A stretch of DNA of 64,000 bases from Gymnogyps californianus (GCF_018139145.2 NC_059473.1:1674001-1738000); one strand, 5' to 3'; positions 11,596 to 22,893 are shown, numbered from the stretch's first letter. A program made the numbers and translations. The notes: generated by a model from the letters alone, not told the origin.

Positions 11596-12162
11596 CTATA
11601 AATTAATCTGCTCACCCAAAGGTCTGATGAGACACAGTTGGAAAAATGGTTGTCCTTGGAGATGCCAGCCCTCTTTGCCTGGGAAAGATGGAGTAAGGGA
11701 TTGGTCATCAGCATCTGGAATGGTATCAGCAGGAGGCCTGACAGGCTCTGAAATTAGAAGAAACTGGGTCAGAGTCACTCTGGTTATCCTCATCAAATGA
11801 ACACCTCCGAAAAGCAGGGCATTTTGAAATGGGAAGTTGGGAAGAAAGGGAATTTGGGGTGGTGTCAGGGGTACCAGAGGTGTTACCAAGTAGGGATCAC
11901 TTTCAGATCCCAACAGAGCGTACAACGGCTTGATGTGCTTTAGCTGCCGAGAACACCTCCTCTGCGTCGCATCAGCTGCAGCACTTACATGGTAGGCTAC
12001 GAGAACGGCCATACCAGCCAAGACCATCAGCCCTGTGTACCTAATGCTACCATGGCTCTGCTCAAAACATGGGATAGCATCCCCAGCTCTCCAGGTGCTT
12101 TTCAGGCAGTGGTTGGTACCATCAGGGTTGCTTTGTTCAGTACCTCCTCCTGGTTCCCTCAT
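11596..12162 (-). CDS. Unassigned 188-codon open frame, possible secreted or membrane protein
   Basis: I do not recognise this protein. It is the longest ATG-initiated open frame in the window and lies outside the CpG islands. Residues 43-63 form one hydrophobic segment. If translation began at Met46, MVLAGMAVLVAYHVSAAADA would resemble a signal peptide with an AxA-type cleavage site before TQRRC. Next come a basic patch (RQLKHIKP, 72-79), a short acidic SESD (86-89) and a Pro/Leu-rich stretch (91-112, including PLTPPQIPFLP). An in-frame stop lies four codons upstream of the first ATG. The frame contains splice-like signals on the minus strand: a consensus donor GTAAGT (11988-11983), an acceptor TTCTAATTTCAG before 11747, and a donor GTGAGC after 11616. 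It could therefore be parts of a spliced gene, a decayed gene, or chance. No poly(A) signal was seen just downstream. Confidence 0.25.
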   Translation of the reverse strand: MREPGGGTEQSNPDGTNHCLKSTWRAGDAIPCFEQSHGSIRYTGLMVLAGMAVLVAYHVSAAADATQRRCSRQLKHIKPLYALLGSESDPYLVTPLVPLTPPQIPFLPNFPFQNALLFGGVHLMRITRVTLTQFLLISEPVRPPADTIPDADDQSLTPSFPGKEGWHLQGQPFFQLCLIRPLGEQINL

Positions 12163-12559
12163 TTTGATTTTTTAAACTTAGATATTCACCGCTTTTCTCA
12201 TTAGATTCCTGGGCTCTGTGCCTTTTCCTCTCTCCAGCCCACGCAAACATTTCTTTTTTCCAGGAAAGCTTTCAGTTTCTTTAAGACTGACCTCAGCCTT
12301 TGCTCAGTCAGTCTTTACTGCGGAAACATGCAAGAACAGTTTCCTGTGACAAGACTAAAACTAAGAACTAAAGACTAAGAACTGGGCATGCATACAATTT
12401 TACTTCCCCTTTGTATACCCTCCATTTTCTTCAGTTCACAGACAGACATCCTGAGTCACAGGCTATTTCGTTGTGTTTAATAGTGCTAAATTGTTTTTTC
12501 ATCCCCTCATTCATCTGCTTTTGATGCCAAAACATAATGAGCTTAAATGTTCTGCAGCC

Positions 12560-13440
12560 GCAATTTCCGATTCATGCACAGTGTGAAAAGTTGTTCCCTT
12601 TTGTTTGTCATAAACTTGTTACCCGGTAATTTTGTTTGATGCCCACAAGTTCTCATATGCGAGAAATAATGAGGCCTGTTCACCATTTATGGTTATACAG
12701 ACCTATGTGGTATCCCCTGGACAAACTAATATTCTTCTGTCTCAAGAAGGCACAGGAGAATATTAGTCTATTTAGTCTTTCTTCCTGTGAAGCTGTTCCA
12801 GGCTTCAGATCATCCTTACTGATTTTGTCTGTTGCTTTTTCTGTTGTTTCTGAGGTGAGGAATGGCTAGAACAGGATATCTGGTACAGCCAGGGTTTGCA
12901 CAGTGACCTGAGGGTATTTTCTGTTTTGTTCTCTGTTACTTAGTTAACGTTCTTTTCCTAAGGGCTTTTCTTGACAGCCACTGAGCATTACGCTGATCTT
13001 CTCATAACTGTTCACAGTAACTCCAGAATCTCCTTCTTGAATGTTAAATGGCTCATCCAGCAACCACCGCTGTGTTTGCGTAGTTTGGTGTGCTTTTGCT
13101 CTGCACATAGTGTTTAATAACACTGAATTTAGTCTGACTTTTTAATACCCAGTCATTTAGTGTAATGAGATACTTCTGTAGTTCTTCGCAGTGGCACTTG
13201 CTTTTACTGGTCAGAGTAATCTAATACAGGATTTTGTCAAAAGCTTTTTAAAAATCCAGAAACACTCGATCAACCAGATTGCCCTTTTCCACATAATCAC
13301 TGATTTCCCAAAAGCATTCAAGCTGATTCGAAACATGAATTCTTGCTACAAAAATCAGGCTGATTGCTCCCATTTTATCAGAACTACTAATGTTTTTACT
13401 AGGTTGGATGGGGAAGGCGGCATCAAGGTAGTATAAGAAT
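12560..13440 (-). mobile_element. Decayed CR1-type non-LTR retrotransposon fragment
   Basis: The plus strand resembles the antisense of the sauropsid CR1 family over several blocks. An AACTTGTTACCCGGTAATTT-like 3' region lies near 12610. CAGTCATTTAGTGTAATGAG and TAGTTCTTCGCAGT fall near 13150-13190, and CCAGATTGCCCTTTTCCACA near 13275. At 13229-13256, read on the minus strand, is the reverse-transcriptase block D-F-(stop)-K-A-F-D-K-I, a degenerate form of the LINE DFxKAFD motif. Stops and an apparent internal deletion (about 13200-13228, compared with the family as I remember it) show it is inactive. Boundaries are approximate. The family fits a bird, crocodilian or turtle genome. Confidence 0.7.
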
Positions 13441-16341
13441 GGATGGAAGTTTGGGTCTGACAGCAGCAACCTTTTTATCTATACATAAACCCTGTCTAGC
13501 TAGGACAAAAAGAAAGGGCACACAAGGCCTGGATGCAGAGGTGTTTCCTTACCTTTGGCATGCACTGGGTCTTGCCTGCTGCATCTAGATAATGTGATAT
13601 GTGTTTCTAGAGCTTCATCCCACCTTTCAGAGGCAAGAGTGCATCTTCCACCATCCAGATGCTGATTGTCACCAAATTTGTCACAAGTTAATGTCTTTGA
13701 AACGTACTCCCCTCGTCTGATTGGAGTTGGCCAGCAGATTCAAACTTGGAGAAAGATATGGGAGGTTGACAGGCAGATGGACACAATGAGTGCATAAATA
13801 TCGCTTCTTCAGGAAAGAATTGTTATTCTTACCAGCTTACTCTTACCAGTACAAGGTCCTGTACCAGGGAACTATGAATAGAGAACAGAAGGACCATCTG
13901 CAACCATCTGAGAGTTTTCATGTCTTACAATATAGACAGTATCTATGGACTTATTGCCTTTCATGCTTTCTCTCTTTTTATCTTAGCAAGATGAGCATAT
14001 CAACATGTTTTCATTGTTATGACTAATTTACCATTTAATTTTCTAGCAGAAATAATAACTCAATGTACCAATTTAAGGAGGCAGTATTATGGGAACTTAA
14101 AGTAAGTGTTTGGAACAGACTATTCACTTTCCCAGAGAAAGTCTGAATTAAAATGACAATATGACAATATTTATTGCTAAGTCTAAGAAGCTATTCCAAC
14201 CCCCCACTCCATCAACACCAGTTGCTTGGCCATCACTGGTTCTCATATCCCTGTAATAATGGCAGGTAGCTCATTTTATCTATTTCAAAACAAGCTGTAA
14301 CTTAAGCTTTTGAAGTTATCCAGTTCCAAGAATTGAAGCAGTAATCAATTCAGCGAGACTTGACTGAAATACTTGATGACACAGGCTGCACTAATACATT
14401 TCAAGATTCCGAAATACTAATTAGGGTTTCTCTTTGTTGCTTTTGAGAAGAAATAGTGGGTTAATGCAGTTAGTGAGAATGAATCAAATAGTTTCACAGA
14501 ACTGCAAAATTTAATAGCTGTCAACCCACCTCCATTATAAACCATTCCTTTACCCACCCACACTCTTTTGTGCTTTCTTAGATCTTTTATAGAGCCCCAA
14601 ATCCTCCACAAAATCTGACATCATTGTTCTACTGGCTGTGGGAAGGGTGATGTTTAAATTTCCCATATTTCAATGCGAATAAAGAACTAACTGCCTTAAA
14701 TGACCACATCTCCTCCTCCTCAGCGTGTTGCGTAAGAGAAAATAAAACCATCAGCAGCATCTCAGTCAATGTTTTCCCCAAATTTTCATGTGTTTCCTGT
14801 GAATGGATATTTAATAAATGAATCATCAGATAAATCTCCTGCTTTCCTATCCAACCACATGACTAAGACTTCTAATGTGTTCCTTCTAAATGTGAGAGGA
14901 TGGCCTAGGCTCCCCTTCTTCACCGAGCCCCAATCCTTTCGCACTTCCTCTGTTTCCCTTTGGAGCTCACTGCTGTCTCCAGTAAAACCTCAGTAAGCAT
15001 GACATTTCAAATCATTAAATAATAATCCAGGTAAAACAGAGATCACAAAGACAATGCCAAAAGAGCAGCTTGCTAAGTTGAAGAATTTTAACATTCTGTT
15101 TGCATGCAGAATAAACTTTTTCCTGAATAACATTGCTTTTACATGTTTGCTAGTTTAGGATCTAATCTAATTTGCATAGAACTCCTAAGTCTCAGATTCA
15201 CAAAATTAAAATATTATTATGGTTAAATTGTTCCTTTGTTCACAAACTGCTTATAAAGTCAAGTTATACTTATCTTCTGTAATGAAATTATACCCAGTGA
15301 ATTTTAAGTCCTTGCAGGCATTATAGTAGGTGGGTTTGTGTTTAGATTTAATCATCAAGCCAAGACTTACTTGATCCATCAGGCCAGCATAGGACTGACA
15401 GACTTCACCCCAAATTGCACCCTCTGATTTTTACGCTTTAGAACTCAATAGTATAACTTTATCAGTCACATTTTTGTTTGAGATGGATTTTTTTTTTGCT
15501 ATAGGATACATCAGTTCATATTCTCATGTCTTATTTACCAACAGTTTATGATTTAAGAGAACTTTGCAGTGATGATGCAAGTCTTCAGGGCTGATTCCTT
15601 CATACTAAGCATTTATTTTTACCTAGTGGTTTAGTTCCTTATTATGTTTTCAGATTAAAATTTTTACTACTACTAACTAGAACTGATTTACCTGAAGATT
15701 CTTCCTTTTTATCTGTCAGCAAAAATACTTTCTAAAGCTTAATTTAGACTGAAACATCTGAACTTCATTTTCATGTGGTTTTGTTGGTGGAGGTTTATTG
15801 GTTTATTGCCTTAGATCTTTATATGGAGGAGCGTTAGGCAAACTAAGGACTTTGACATGGCAATGATAAAAAATGTTGAAAAGTGGACAGAAGTTTACTT
15901 TCATCAAATATTCATATCTATATATGATGTCAAACAAAATTATTGGGCTGTGAATAGGATCGCAAGCAAAAGAACTTTGGGGATCACTGCTTTAACTTAA
16001 AAAACAAAAGCTTGTTTCAGAGAAAAACACAGTTAATAGGTCTTCATGCCCTAGACAGAATCAGGATGTAGTGAATCAGGGCTTTAATAAAACAAAAAGT
16101 CGTCCATGCAATTTGCTGTACAAGAACATGGTTGTTCTACATCTAGGCTCTCAGAGTTTGAAAAAGCACAAAGTAACACAAAATCTACACAATATAGTCT
16201 AGCCACAGTAAAATAACGGGTTCACAATTTTGCATCTGTCACCATATAACTTGTGTTACTTTATGTAAGCAGTCCATGATTTTAGAGCATGAGAGGGACA
16301 AATTTAGGTCCCATCCACACAAAGTTTGGCTGCAGTCCTGT

Positions 16342-16441
16342 AATCTGATCTGTGTAGGCATGACCCTTCCTCTGCACAACACTCCACTTGCTTAAGTGGG
16401 CCTCTGCACAGGTGTGTGGGTCCTCCCACACAGATCAGATT
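16342..16441. repeat. 100-bp foldback (imperfect inverted repeat)
   Basis: A perfect 14-bp outer stem pairs AATCTGATCTGTGT (16342-16355) with ACACAGATCAGATT (16428-16441). Inside it, GACCC (16362-16366) can pair with GGGTC (16418-16422). The tip is CCACTT (16384-16389), loop GCTT, AAGTGG (16394-16399). CCTCTGCACA occurs as a direct repeat within the two arms (16369 and 16401). The layout could be a small MITE-like element or a hairpin-forming transcript. No terminal target duplication is evident. Confidence 0.7.
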
Positions 16442-18559
16442 GCTGGATTTGGATCTTGCATTATAAATGGAACAGGAGACAAATGTTGTAACCAGGTCAC
16501 CTGCCTGTGCTATGGGCATACTGTAGATTCATCTATAACATATTTAATCAGTCAACCACCAAGCAAATATTTTAGCAATTGTTATTTTTGTCCATGCACT
16601 CCAACAATCTTTCATTTTTATTTTTCCAGAAGGGTAATCAAATCCTCTTTCAAAACTGAATGCAGTACTTCTTCCAACCTTTCTATTAAAATTTTTCTCT
16701 AGGTTACACAGTAATAATTACAATATAAGTAATCAGGTAGATCATTCTCAAAGATTTTATAGAATTTATATACTTGAATTTCAAGTTTTACAGTTCTACA
16801 GTACAAAGTAGTTTTTCATTTATGATGCAGCTAAAGAAAACAGTTTCCTCCTATGTTCTTCTATTTTAACATGAGACTTCATTTTTGCCAAACACTACTT
16901 TGTTTTTTGGCTTGTTAACTTATATCCAGATGCTCTCTCTTAACACACACCCTCTTTCTACACTTTTCTACAGAGTGCTTAGATGCTCTACAGTGTATGA
17001 ATATACCTTATGAAAAGTATATAAAGCTTAAATCTTTACTTCAGTTGACACTTTTACATCCATTCCACTTGATTTTTTAATTTCCTCTAAATAAGCTGAC
17101 TCATGGCTATTGGTAATGGTACTGGCAAAACCCTGACAGGCTAGGAACAATTCATTGTCTTGTGCTAAAGTTTATGGAATAGAAGTTATTTTGTGTTTAT
17201 TACTGCATGATTACGACATTTCTATTCAGTAGTTCTGCAACAAACCATTGTTTTATATCTTATACTGAAGGCAGACTAAGGCTCTTCAAGAATCCCACTG
17301 TGTGCCTTGTCCTTCAGGCTTCTAAATCTAATCTTTAGTGCTAAAGAGAAGACAACACCTACTGAGAACCAGTGACCTGCAGAAACAGGAAAAAATGAGA
17401 CCAAGTGAGGCCTACTCTTATTTCACAGTTGGTCAAGATTAAGCCTTGAAAAAGTGTTTGGTATATTTAGATATCATGTAAGCAAGCACTGCAAAATAAA
17501 GACCCTGAAGAAGCTTGTACAACTTTGAAGTGAAGTCTGTAAAGCTGGAAATCCTGTTAATTTTTAGTCAGAAATGAAGTAGTGAAAGTGAATGCAATTC
17601 AGGAGAAGAAAATGTGATAAGGAAACAAGGAAAAGAGGAAGGCCACCGAAGAAAGTTTATAATCTTACTTGAAGAAGTAAATACAAAGGAAGGACAAAGT
17701 ATTATTTTAAAGGATAAAAGAGAAAAACTGATATACATTACATTTGACAGAAAACAAACAAAAAAGGAAGTTAGAACGAACAAACTAAACTTACATAGCT
17801 TCTAACCTTCTTCCTAGGTATACAGTGCTCCCTAGGTAACAGCAATAACCAAGCAACCAAAGCAGTACCTTCTTTTATCTAGAGGCTTTGGCATCGTTTG
17901 GGAAACCACTCATCAAGATCAGCTGGGGACCGTTCGCAAGTGAATCAGGTTTAGAGTTTGGTTCAGATAAATAGTGATGAAACAGAGTTGCACAAATACT
18001 AAAAATTCTAAAGAAAATGTGTAGCTAAAGATATCAGCTAGCAAATCGATGGCTGAGAGAGAGGAACTCCAACGAAAAGTCAGGACTGTTAATAGTTTGT
18101 AAACTGTGCAAGAAACTCTACAAAAAGGTAGCAGGAAAGCAGAAATGCAATCATGGACAGGTCTGAGGAGGAGCCATGTTAAATTAAAATGGTGCAGAAA
18201 AGTAGCAGTATAGTTACAAACTGAAGGATGAATTAATAGAGCAAGGTGGGAGGTTATGTGCCTGATGGGACATCTGCGTGAACGCCAAAGATAGTAATTT
18301 TAGGAGTGGAAAACATCAAGTAGATACAGTGGTGTGAGGTGATGGCCACATAGAGAGAAACCAGGAGTAGTGGGTATTGAAAGAAAAAAAGGTTTTAATG
18401 GCTTTCCAACTATTCTGTGCCAGAGATGAACAAACAGCATAAATAATGAAGCTACAACTTTCAAAATAACTTTAACAACTAAAACAAAAGCTTAACAAAT
18501 AAGAGATTCTTCTATCAAAACCTTTTTATTGATAGTGGTCAATGTCAAGGGTGCCAATA

Positions 18560-18840
18560 GGTCTAACTATCCTGACCAGCCTCACCTGGGACCCAACCAC
18601 ACCCCCTGTGCTCCTTGGTCCAGGAGCTCCATTTAAGCGCAGGGCTGAGCACATCCACTTCTCCTAAGTCACAGGAAGACTGGTCTTCAGCCTTGCCTCT
18701 TAGATGTACATTGTCTGTATGTTGTAGCTGTGTTTCCAGTCTTCTACTGTTCCTGGATGGACCCTGCTGCTACCCCCGGCTCCTGCCTGCCCTGCTCAGG
18801 TACTGTGGGACTGTGTTGCTTAAGTGCTAGGGTTACCCTC
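18560..18840. other. GC-rich patch, unclassified (possible old repeat or LTR remnant)
   Basis: G+C is clearly higher than in the flanks, without the CpG density of an island. It contains pyrimidine-rich segments and a CATTTAAGCGC TATA-like phrase near 18629. A 71-codon open frame (18615-18830) shows no known domain. It may be a degraded repeat of a family I cannot name. It is listed so that the compositional break is on record. Confidence 0.3.
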
Positions 18841-21800
18841 AGCTCTCTGTGTAGCTGTACTTGTGCTTTTCTCTGATGTTTGGCTGCAATAGCACCATTG
18901 CAGGCTTTTAGTTTTCCAATAATGATATTTGTTACTATATCCTTTCTTTATGTTATGATTAAAAACAAAATAGTAGGAAAATTTTACTGTGCTTAAAGTA
19001 AGTACCGGGAGCAATTTTTAAAGGCTTAATGCTCAGAGTAGAGGCAGATGACCTAGTGGTAAAACTAGACCTATCTGCAATAGAGTTTTCACCAGTTGTG
19101 AAAAGCTTGCCAAGTAAAGCACCTTTCAGAATAAAGAAGCCCTTCTGTACAAGCTTAAATTGCAATAATAGTTGTTCCTAGATTACACTGTGCTGGGAGT
19201 GAAAGTCAATCTGTGTATCAGAAGTGAGAACACAAAACAATGTCCTCTGAAAGAGACAGAGGAATAAAAGCTGGCTAGCACATACTTGAATTAACGAGGA
19301 TATGTAGTGAGCAGAAAAGAAAAAGTGAAATTAATATGGTGAAATAGGAGATGAATCTTAAAAAAGCAGCTGCTGTGAGTATAGCGGAGGCCTGGGCAAA
19401 CTGGCACCATAATGGTCATCACTGGAATTTCTCACTCAGATATTAATTGTGACTGTTACTGCTTTGCTTTAGTAATAAAAAAGGTCACCCTTATTTACTG
19501 AGTAGCAAACTGAATCCAACATGTTGTAATAGCTAAGCTGGCAGCAGTATGAAAGACTCTGTATTTTATCTCCAGAGGATCTACAGATGTTATGGCATTA
19601 CATTTTCTGTTCATCCTCAAGCTTATCCTAAAGGTACAACAGTTTGTTCATTGCAGGAAATGTTCATAATCATTTGCATTCCTCTGCAGTATAATCAAGG
19701 AATATATCTTATGCCTTAAGAGATGTAGGTGTTTAGCATTTTTTACAATTGGCTGTAGCTTTAGGAAGTGCAACCAGCTGATTCTTCTTAGGCCAACATC
19801 ACCACCCTAGAGTAAACAGCTGAAAGAGGGGGAGAAAGTCAGAATTTCACTGACTTCATACAGGCTGTCAGCATTTCTTGATAGTGTATGCTAAAGCTTT
19901 CTTGCTAATTAGAATATTTAAATACTGTTTGTTTATTAATATTGATTACTTAGACTGTAAAATAGGTGTTTTGTGGTATCTTCTGGAGTTCTTCAGGCTC
20001 TGCATGGTATCTCTGCTACTTGTCATGAAATAATGAGAAACTCAGACTTGTCTAGGGAAAGAGTGGCAAGATGTTCTCATGGCAAATAAAAAAAAAAATC
20101 TTAAACTGACTTTTCTGAAAAAAGACAATAGCAGTAGGAAGACAGGAGATGAGGGTATCTCTGAGCTAGGAAGCTCTCAAGGACAGCAACAGGAATGCAT
20201 TCCCATCCTGAGAATGAGCCAGTGCAGATATCAGGAGACCTAACTGAGTGACATCAAGAAAACTCACTTGAAAGGTCAAAGATTCCCTTGATAAAACAAA
20301 GGTTGCCATTGCCAGTACTGGCATGTGCAGATAGCAAAGTGTAATCAGTACCAGAATAAGCTCTGGTTTCAAGGCTTGTGTTACAATGCTTTATACTGTA
20401 AATAGGCTGTTATTGTGAATTTATTTTTTACCTGTCTTGCTCTTTACTGCTGATAGATGGCAGCAAAGGACAAAAGATTTTCAGTCTATACTGCGTTCTG
20501 TTCCTCTTTCTGTAGAATCCTCCTCTTTAAAAACAAAATGGTGCTGATTCCACACTAGCAAAATGTATGAACCCTGTAAAAGGCAAGGGTTTGATTTAAC
20601 ATGTTAAATTAGTTAAAGCAAATGATGAAACTTTGTCCATTGTGTTCCTATTCCTTGTGATACTGGAAGTTTTCTGATTCCATGTGAATATTTTTGTTCT
20701 GCACTGAATTGAATGGTTGTTTCTCTAGTTAATTGATGTGTCTTGGAAAAGCAATTTTATTTTTTTTCTAGGTCTTGATCTATTTTTAACCTCCCTCTAG
20801 TCTTGAGATCCAAACATGTAAACAACTCAGGTTATGCTGCATTACTGCTAGGACATGAAGTGGTGTGTGGGAGGGAATTGCCTAATGGAGAGAGGAAATA
20901 AAATTATTATTTTGATTTTTATTGTAAAGTCACGGTTAACATGCCTTTATCTCTTGGTGAGTAAGAGAAGGCTGAATTCATCTTCTAAGGTTGGTTAAAT
21001 GTTGTTTCTAGTGTAGAACCCTGCCTGAAGACACTTAGATTTTTTTTTTTAGAAAAAGCAAATATGGGGGGAGAGGGGAGTTAAACTGCAAGCAGACATA
21101 GAACACTCCAGAGAAAAGTCTTTGTGGTGTTTGGTTGGAGACTCAGCCTACTAAACAACCAATTTCTGGCCTGTGTTTTTGCACATGTAGCATCTACAGA
21201 AAAGAAATTACATGCCAACGCTTCTGGAAAGGTTTGCTAATGAAAACATGAGCACTAGTAGATACCACTGAAGGTTTGGTGAATAGTTTGTGTGAGGTGA
21301 GCTTTCTATCTCCAAGGCCCACTGCTCTAGCTGAGGAGTCCAGCTCCTTGCTGGCTTTGGTATTTGTCTCGGCACAGGGGTTGAACAGGGAAGAGAAATG
21401 AGCTTTTAAAACTCTGGTTGAAAGCTTAAGTGATGTGAGAAAAGTCAGTCATGCAGCCTCACCAGGGAGGGATGCCCAAGATAAATTTGAGATTTTTTCG
21501 GTATGTTTTGGCTTTCAACTACTTAACTTTGCACCTTATCAGTCAAAGTTACCTCAGTTCATGTATGGAAAATACTTCTTGTTTCAATGATTCCTGTAAA
21601 TCCCTGAAAAAGGCTAATGCTGGTTACCTGTGTGCTGGATGCTCAGAGGTGGGAAACCCAGTTGGGCATATAAGCCTACTGCACCAGCCCTGAAAGAGGA
21701 GACAGTCTCGTTCAGACCTTTGTTCTCTCAACGTATTTCCAACCTCAAATACAAGAGGGAATAACGCCTTTATGAGGGCTCGGTAAGTACCTCATGACAT

Positions 21801-22146
21801 GCCGTTGGCTCCAGCTGCCGCAGAGCGCTGGTTTTCTTGCCGCAGCGGTGAAGGGCAGGGCTCTGCCTCCCCTCAGAGCTGTGGGGCCGGGTCCCTCACG
21901 GAGGGAGAGGTGTTCCCCGAGTGGCGGTTTTTCCCGCCCCAGGCAGGGGTCAGTTTGGGGTGTCGTGTCCCCACCCCACCCCCCCGAGCGCCTCTCTGTG
22001 AGGCGGCCGCTTACGCGGGAAGCTTGAGCCTCGCGCGCTCCCGTCCGGGCGCCGCTCGCCGGGGGAACGCGGCGGCCCCGCTCGGCCGCGGCCCGGAGAG
22101 CAGCGCACTACGCGACAGCGGTTCTTCCTTCGCCGGTGCGGCCGCC

Positions 22147-22216
22147 ATGTCTGCCCTGGGGAAGGCCTCCGGCGCGCTCAAGTCGGTGGATTACGAAGTG
22201 TTTGGACGAGTGCAAG
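22147..22216 (+). CDS. ACYP2: Acylphosphatase-2 (muscle type), coding exon 1
   Basis: ACYP2 is a small cytosolic enzyme (about 100 residues) of the ferredoxin-like alpha/beta fold that hydrolyses the carboxyl-phosphate bond of acylphosphates. Exon 1 encodes residues 1-23 plus the first base of Gly24. An MSALGKASGAL leader is followed by KSVDYEVFGRVQ, the first beta strand and the start of the phosphate-binding loop. It is very similar to chicken and mammalian muscle acylphosphatase. The ATG is chosen for its near-optimal context (GCCGCCATG) and family length. The exon ends in phase 1 at CAAG|GTAAAG. It lies inside a CpG island, diverging from PSME4 about 17.8 kb away. Confidence 0.97.
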
Positions 22217-22245
22217 GTAAAGACGGGCTCTGCGCTGCGGGCTTT

Positions 22246-22263
22246 GGGGGGGGGGGGGGGGGG
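22246..22263 (+). repeat. 18-G homopolymer in ACYP2 intron 1
   Basis: Eighteen consecutive G residues begin 29 bases after the exon 1 donor, followed by CGGCGG. The tract is likely to be length-variable and hard to sequence. It can form quadruplex structures on the transcript. The exact count may be an assembly estimate. Confidence 0.85.
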
Positions 22264-22307
22264 CGGCGGTTTGCGGTGGCGCCAAGGGCGGGTGGTTGTG
22301 GCGGGCC

Positions 22308-22317
22308 GCGCATGCGC
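22308..22317. promoter_or_regulatory. NRF1-type palindrome
   Basis: GCGCATGCGC matches the core NRF1 consensus exactly and lies at the downstream edge of the ACYP2 CpG island, within intron 1. NRF1 commonly binds such sites in CpG-island promoters. Function here is inferred. Confidence 0.5.
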
Positions 22318-22876
22318 TCGGGGCCAAGTGAGGCGGGAGGGGGGGTGAGGTGATGGCGTCCTGTGGGGGAGCGAGGGCAGCGCGGGAGCGGCCGCCTCCT
22401 CCTGGTCCCCAACGGGAAGGGGAAAAAAAAAAAAGGTTGTAAATATGCCCCCACTGTAAGGCTCGCCCGGTTCCCTGGAGAGAGCAGGCTGTTCTGTCAA
22501 AAGCACTTTCTGTTACCCGTGTCTATGCTTGCGTCTTCTGTCAGCGCGGTTATGTGGGAATGCCCCCCCCCCGGGTTGGCAGCAAAACTTTAAAAGTGAA
22601 AATTAAGTCAAAGGCAATTCCCATACTGCAGCATCGTCATTAAAGCTACATGCGCTAACTGTGTTAATGAAAATAATAATTTGTGGAAGGGAAGGCTCAA
22701 GGCCAGCTTGTACCCAAATTCTGTAAAGTTTGCTGGATGTTAAAATTTTATAACTGCTTTCTGAAATGAAGACCACAGATGACTTGTATGCAGTTTACTG
22801 TAACTTTATATTAAGGGAAATTCCTAGAAGTGGTATTCTTTCAAATTATTTTAATGTCTTTTTCTTTCTTTTCTAG

Positions 22877-22893
22877 GTGTTTGTTTCAGGATG
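22877..22893 (+). CDS. ACYP2: Acylphosphatase-2, coding exon 2 (17-nt microexon)
   Basis: The exon is only 17 nt, between TTTTCTAG and GTAAGG. It completes Gly24 and encodes Val25-Cys26-Phe27-Arg28-Met29. That finishes the GRVQGVCFR phosphate-binding loop, and Arg28 corresponds to the catalytic Arg23 of mammalian numbering. Both junctions join in frame (phase 1 in, phase 0 out) to give the conserved VQGVCFRMYTEEEAR sequence. Because 17 is not a multiple of three, skipping would shift the frame and reach a stop after six codons in exon 3. Confidence 0.95.

Larger units (their letters stand above)
13441..21790. other. Intergenic spacer, distal part (ACYP2 side)
   Basis: This is AT-rich non-coding DNA between the CR1 remnant and the ACYP2 CpG island. 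Supported contents are the 100-bp foldback at 16342-16441 and the GC-rich patch at 18560-18840. Open frames up to about 104 codons (for example 16388-16702) carry no recognised domain. I see no RNA gene or intact transposon. Confidence 0.6.
21790..22420. promoter_or_regulatory. ACYP2: CpG island over the ACYP2 5' end
   Basis: A sharp rise in G+C and CpG surrounds ACYP2 exon 1. The start codon context GCCGCCATGT is close to optimal. No TATA box is apparent. A long G run lies just inside intron 1 and a palindromic NRF1-type site near 22310. The transcription start cannot be fixed by eye but should lie between about 21900 and 22140. Confidence 0.8.
22217..22876 (+). other. ACYP2: ACYP2 intron 1 (660 bp)
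   Basis: It is bounded by GTAAAG and TTCTTTCTTTTCTAG. It holds an 18-G homopolymer (22246-22263), an NRF1-like palindrome (22308-22317), an A-run at 22422-22433 and a 10-C run near 22563. The 5' half belongs to the CpG island and the 3' half is AT-rich. Confidence 0.9.

Noticed and set aside
21799..22353. 184-codon plus-strand frame and overlapping frames around ACYP2 exon 1
   Set aside because: It is in a different frame from ACYP2 and low in complexity (Gly/Ala/Arg). It is explained by the CpG island and the G18 run.
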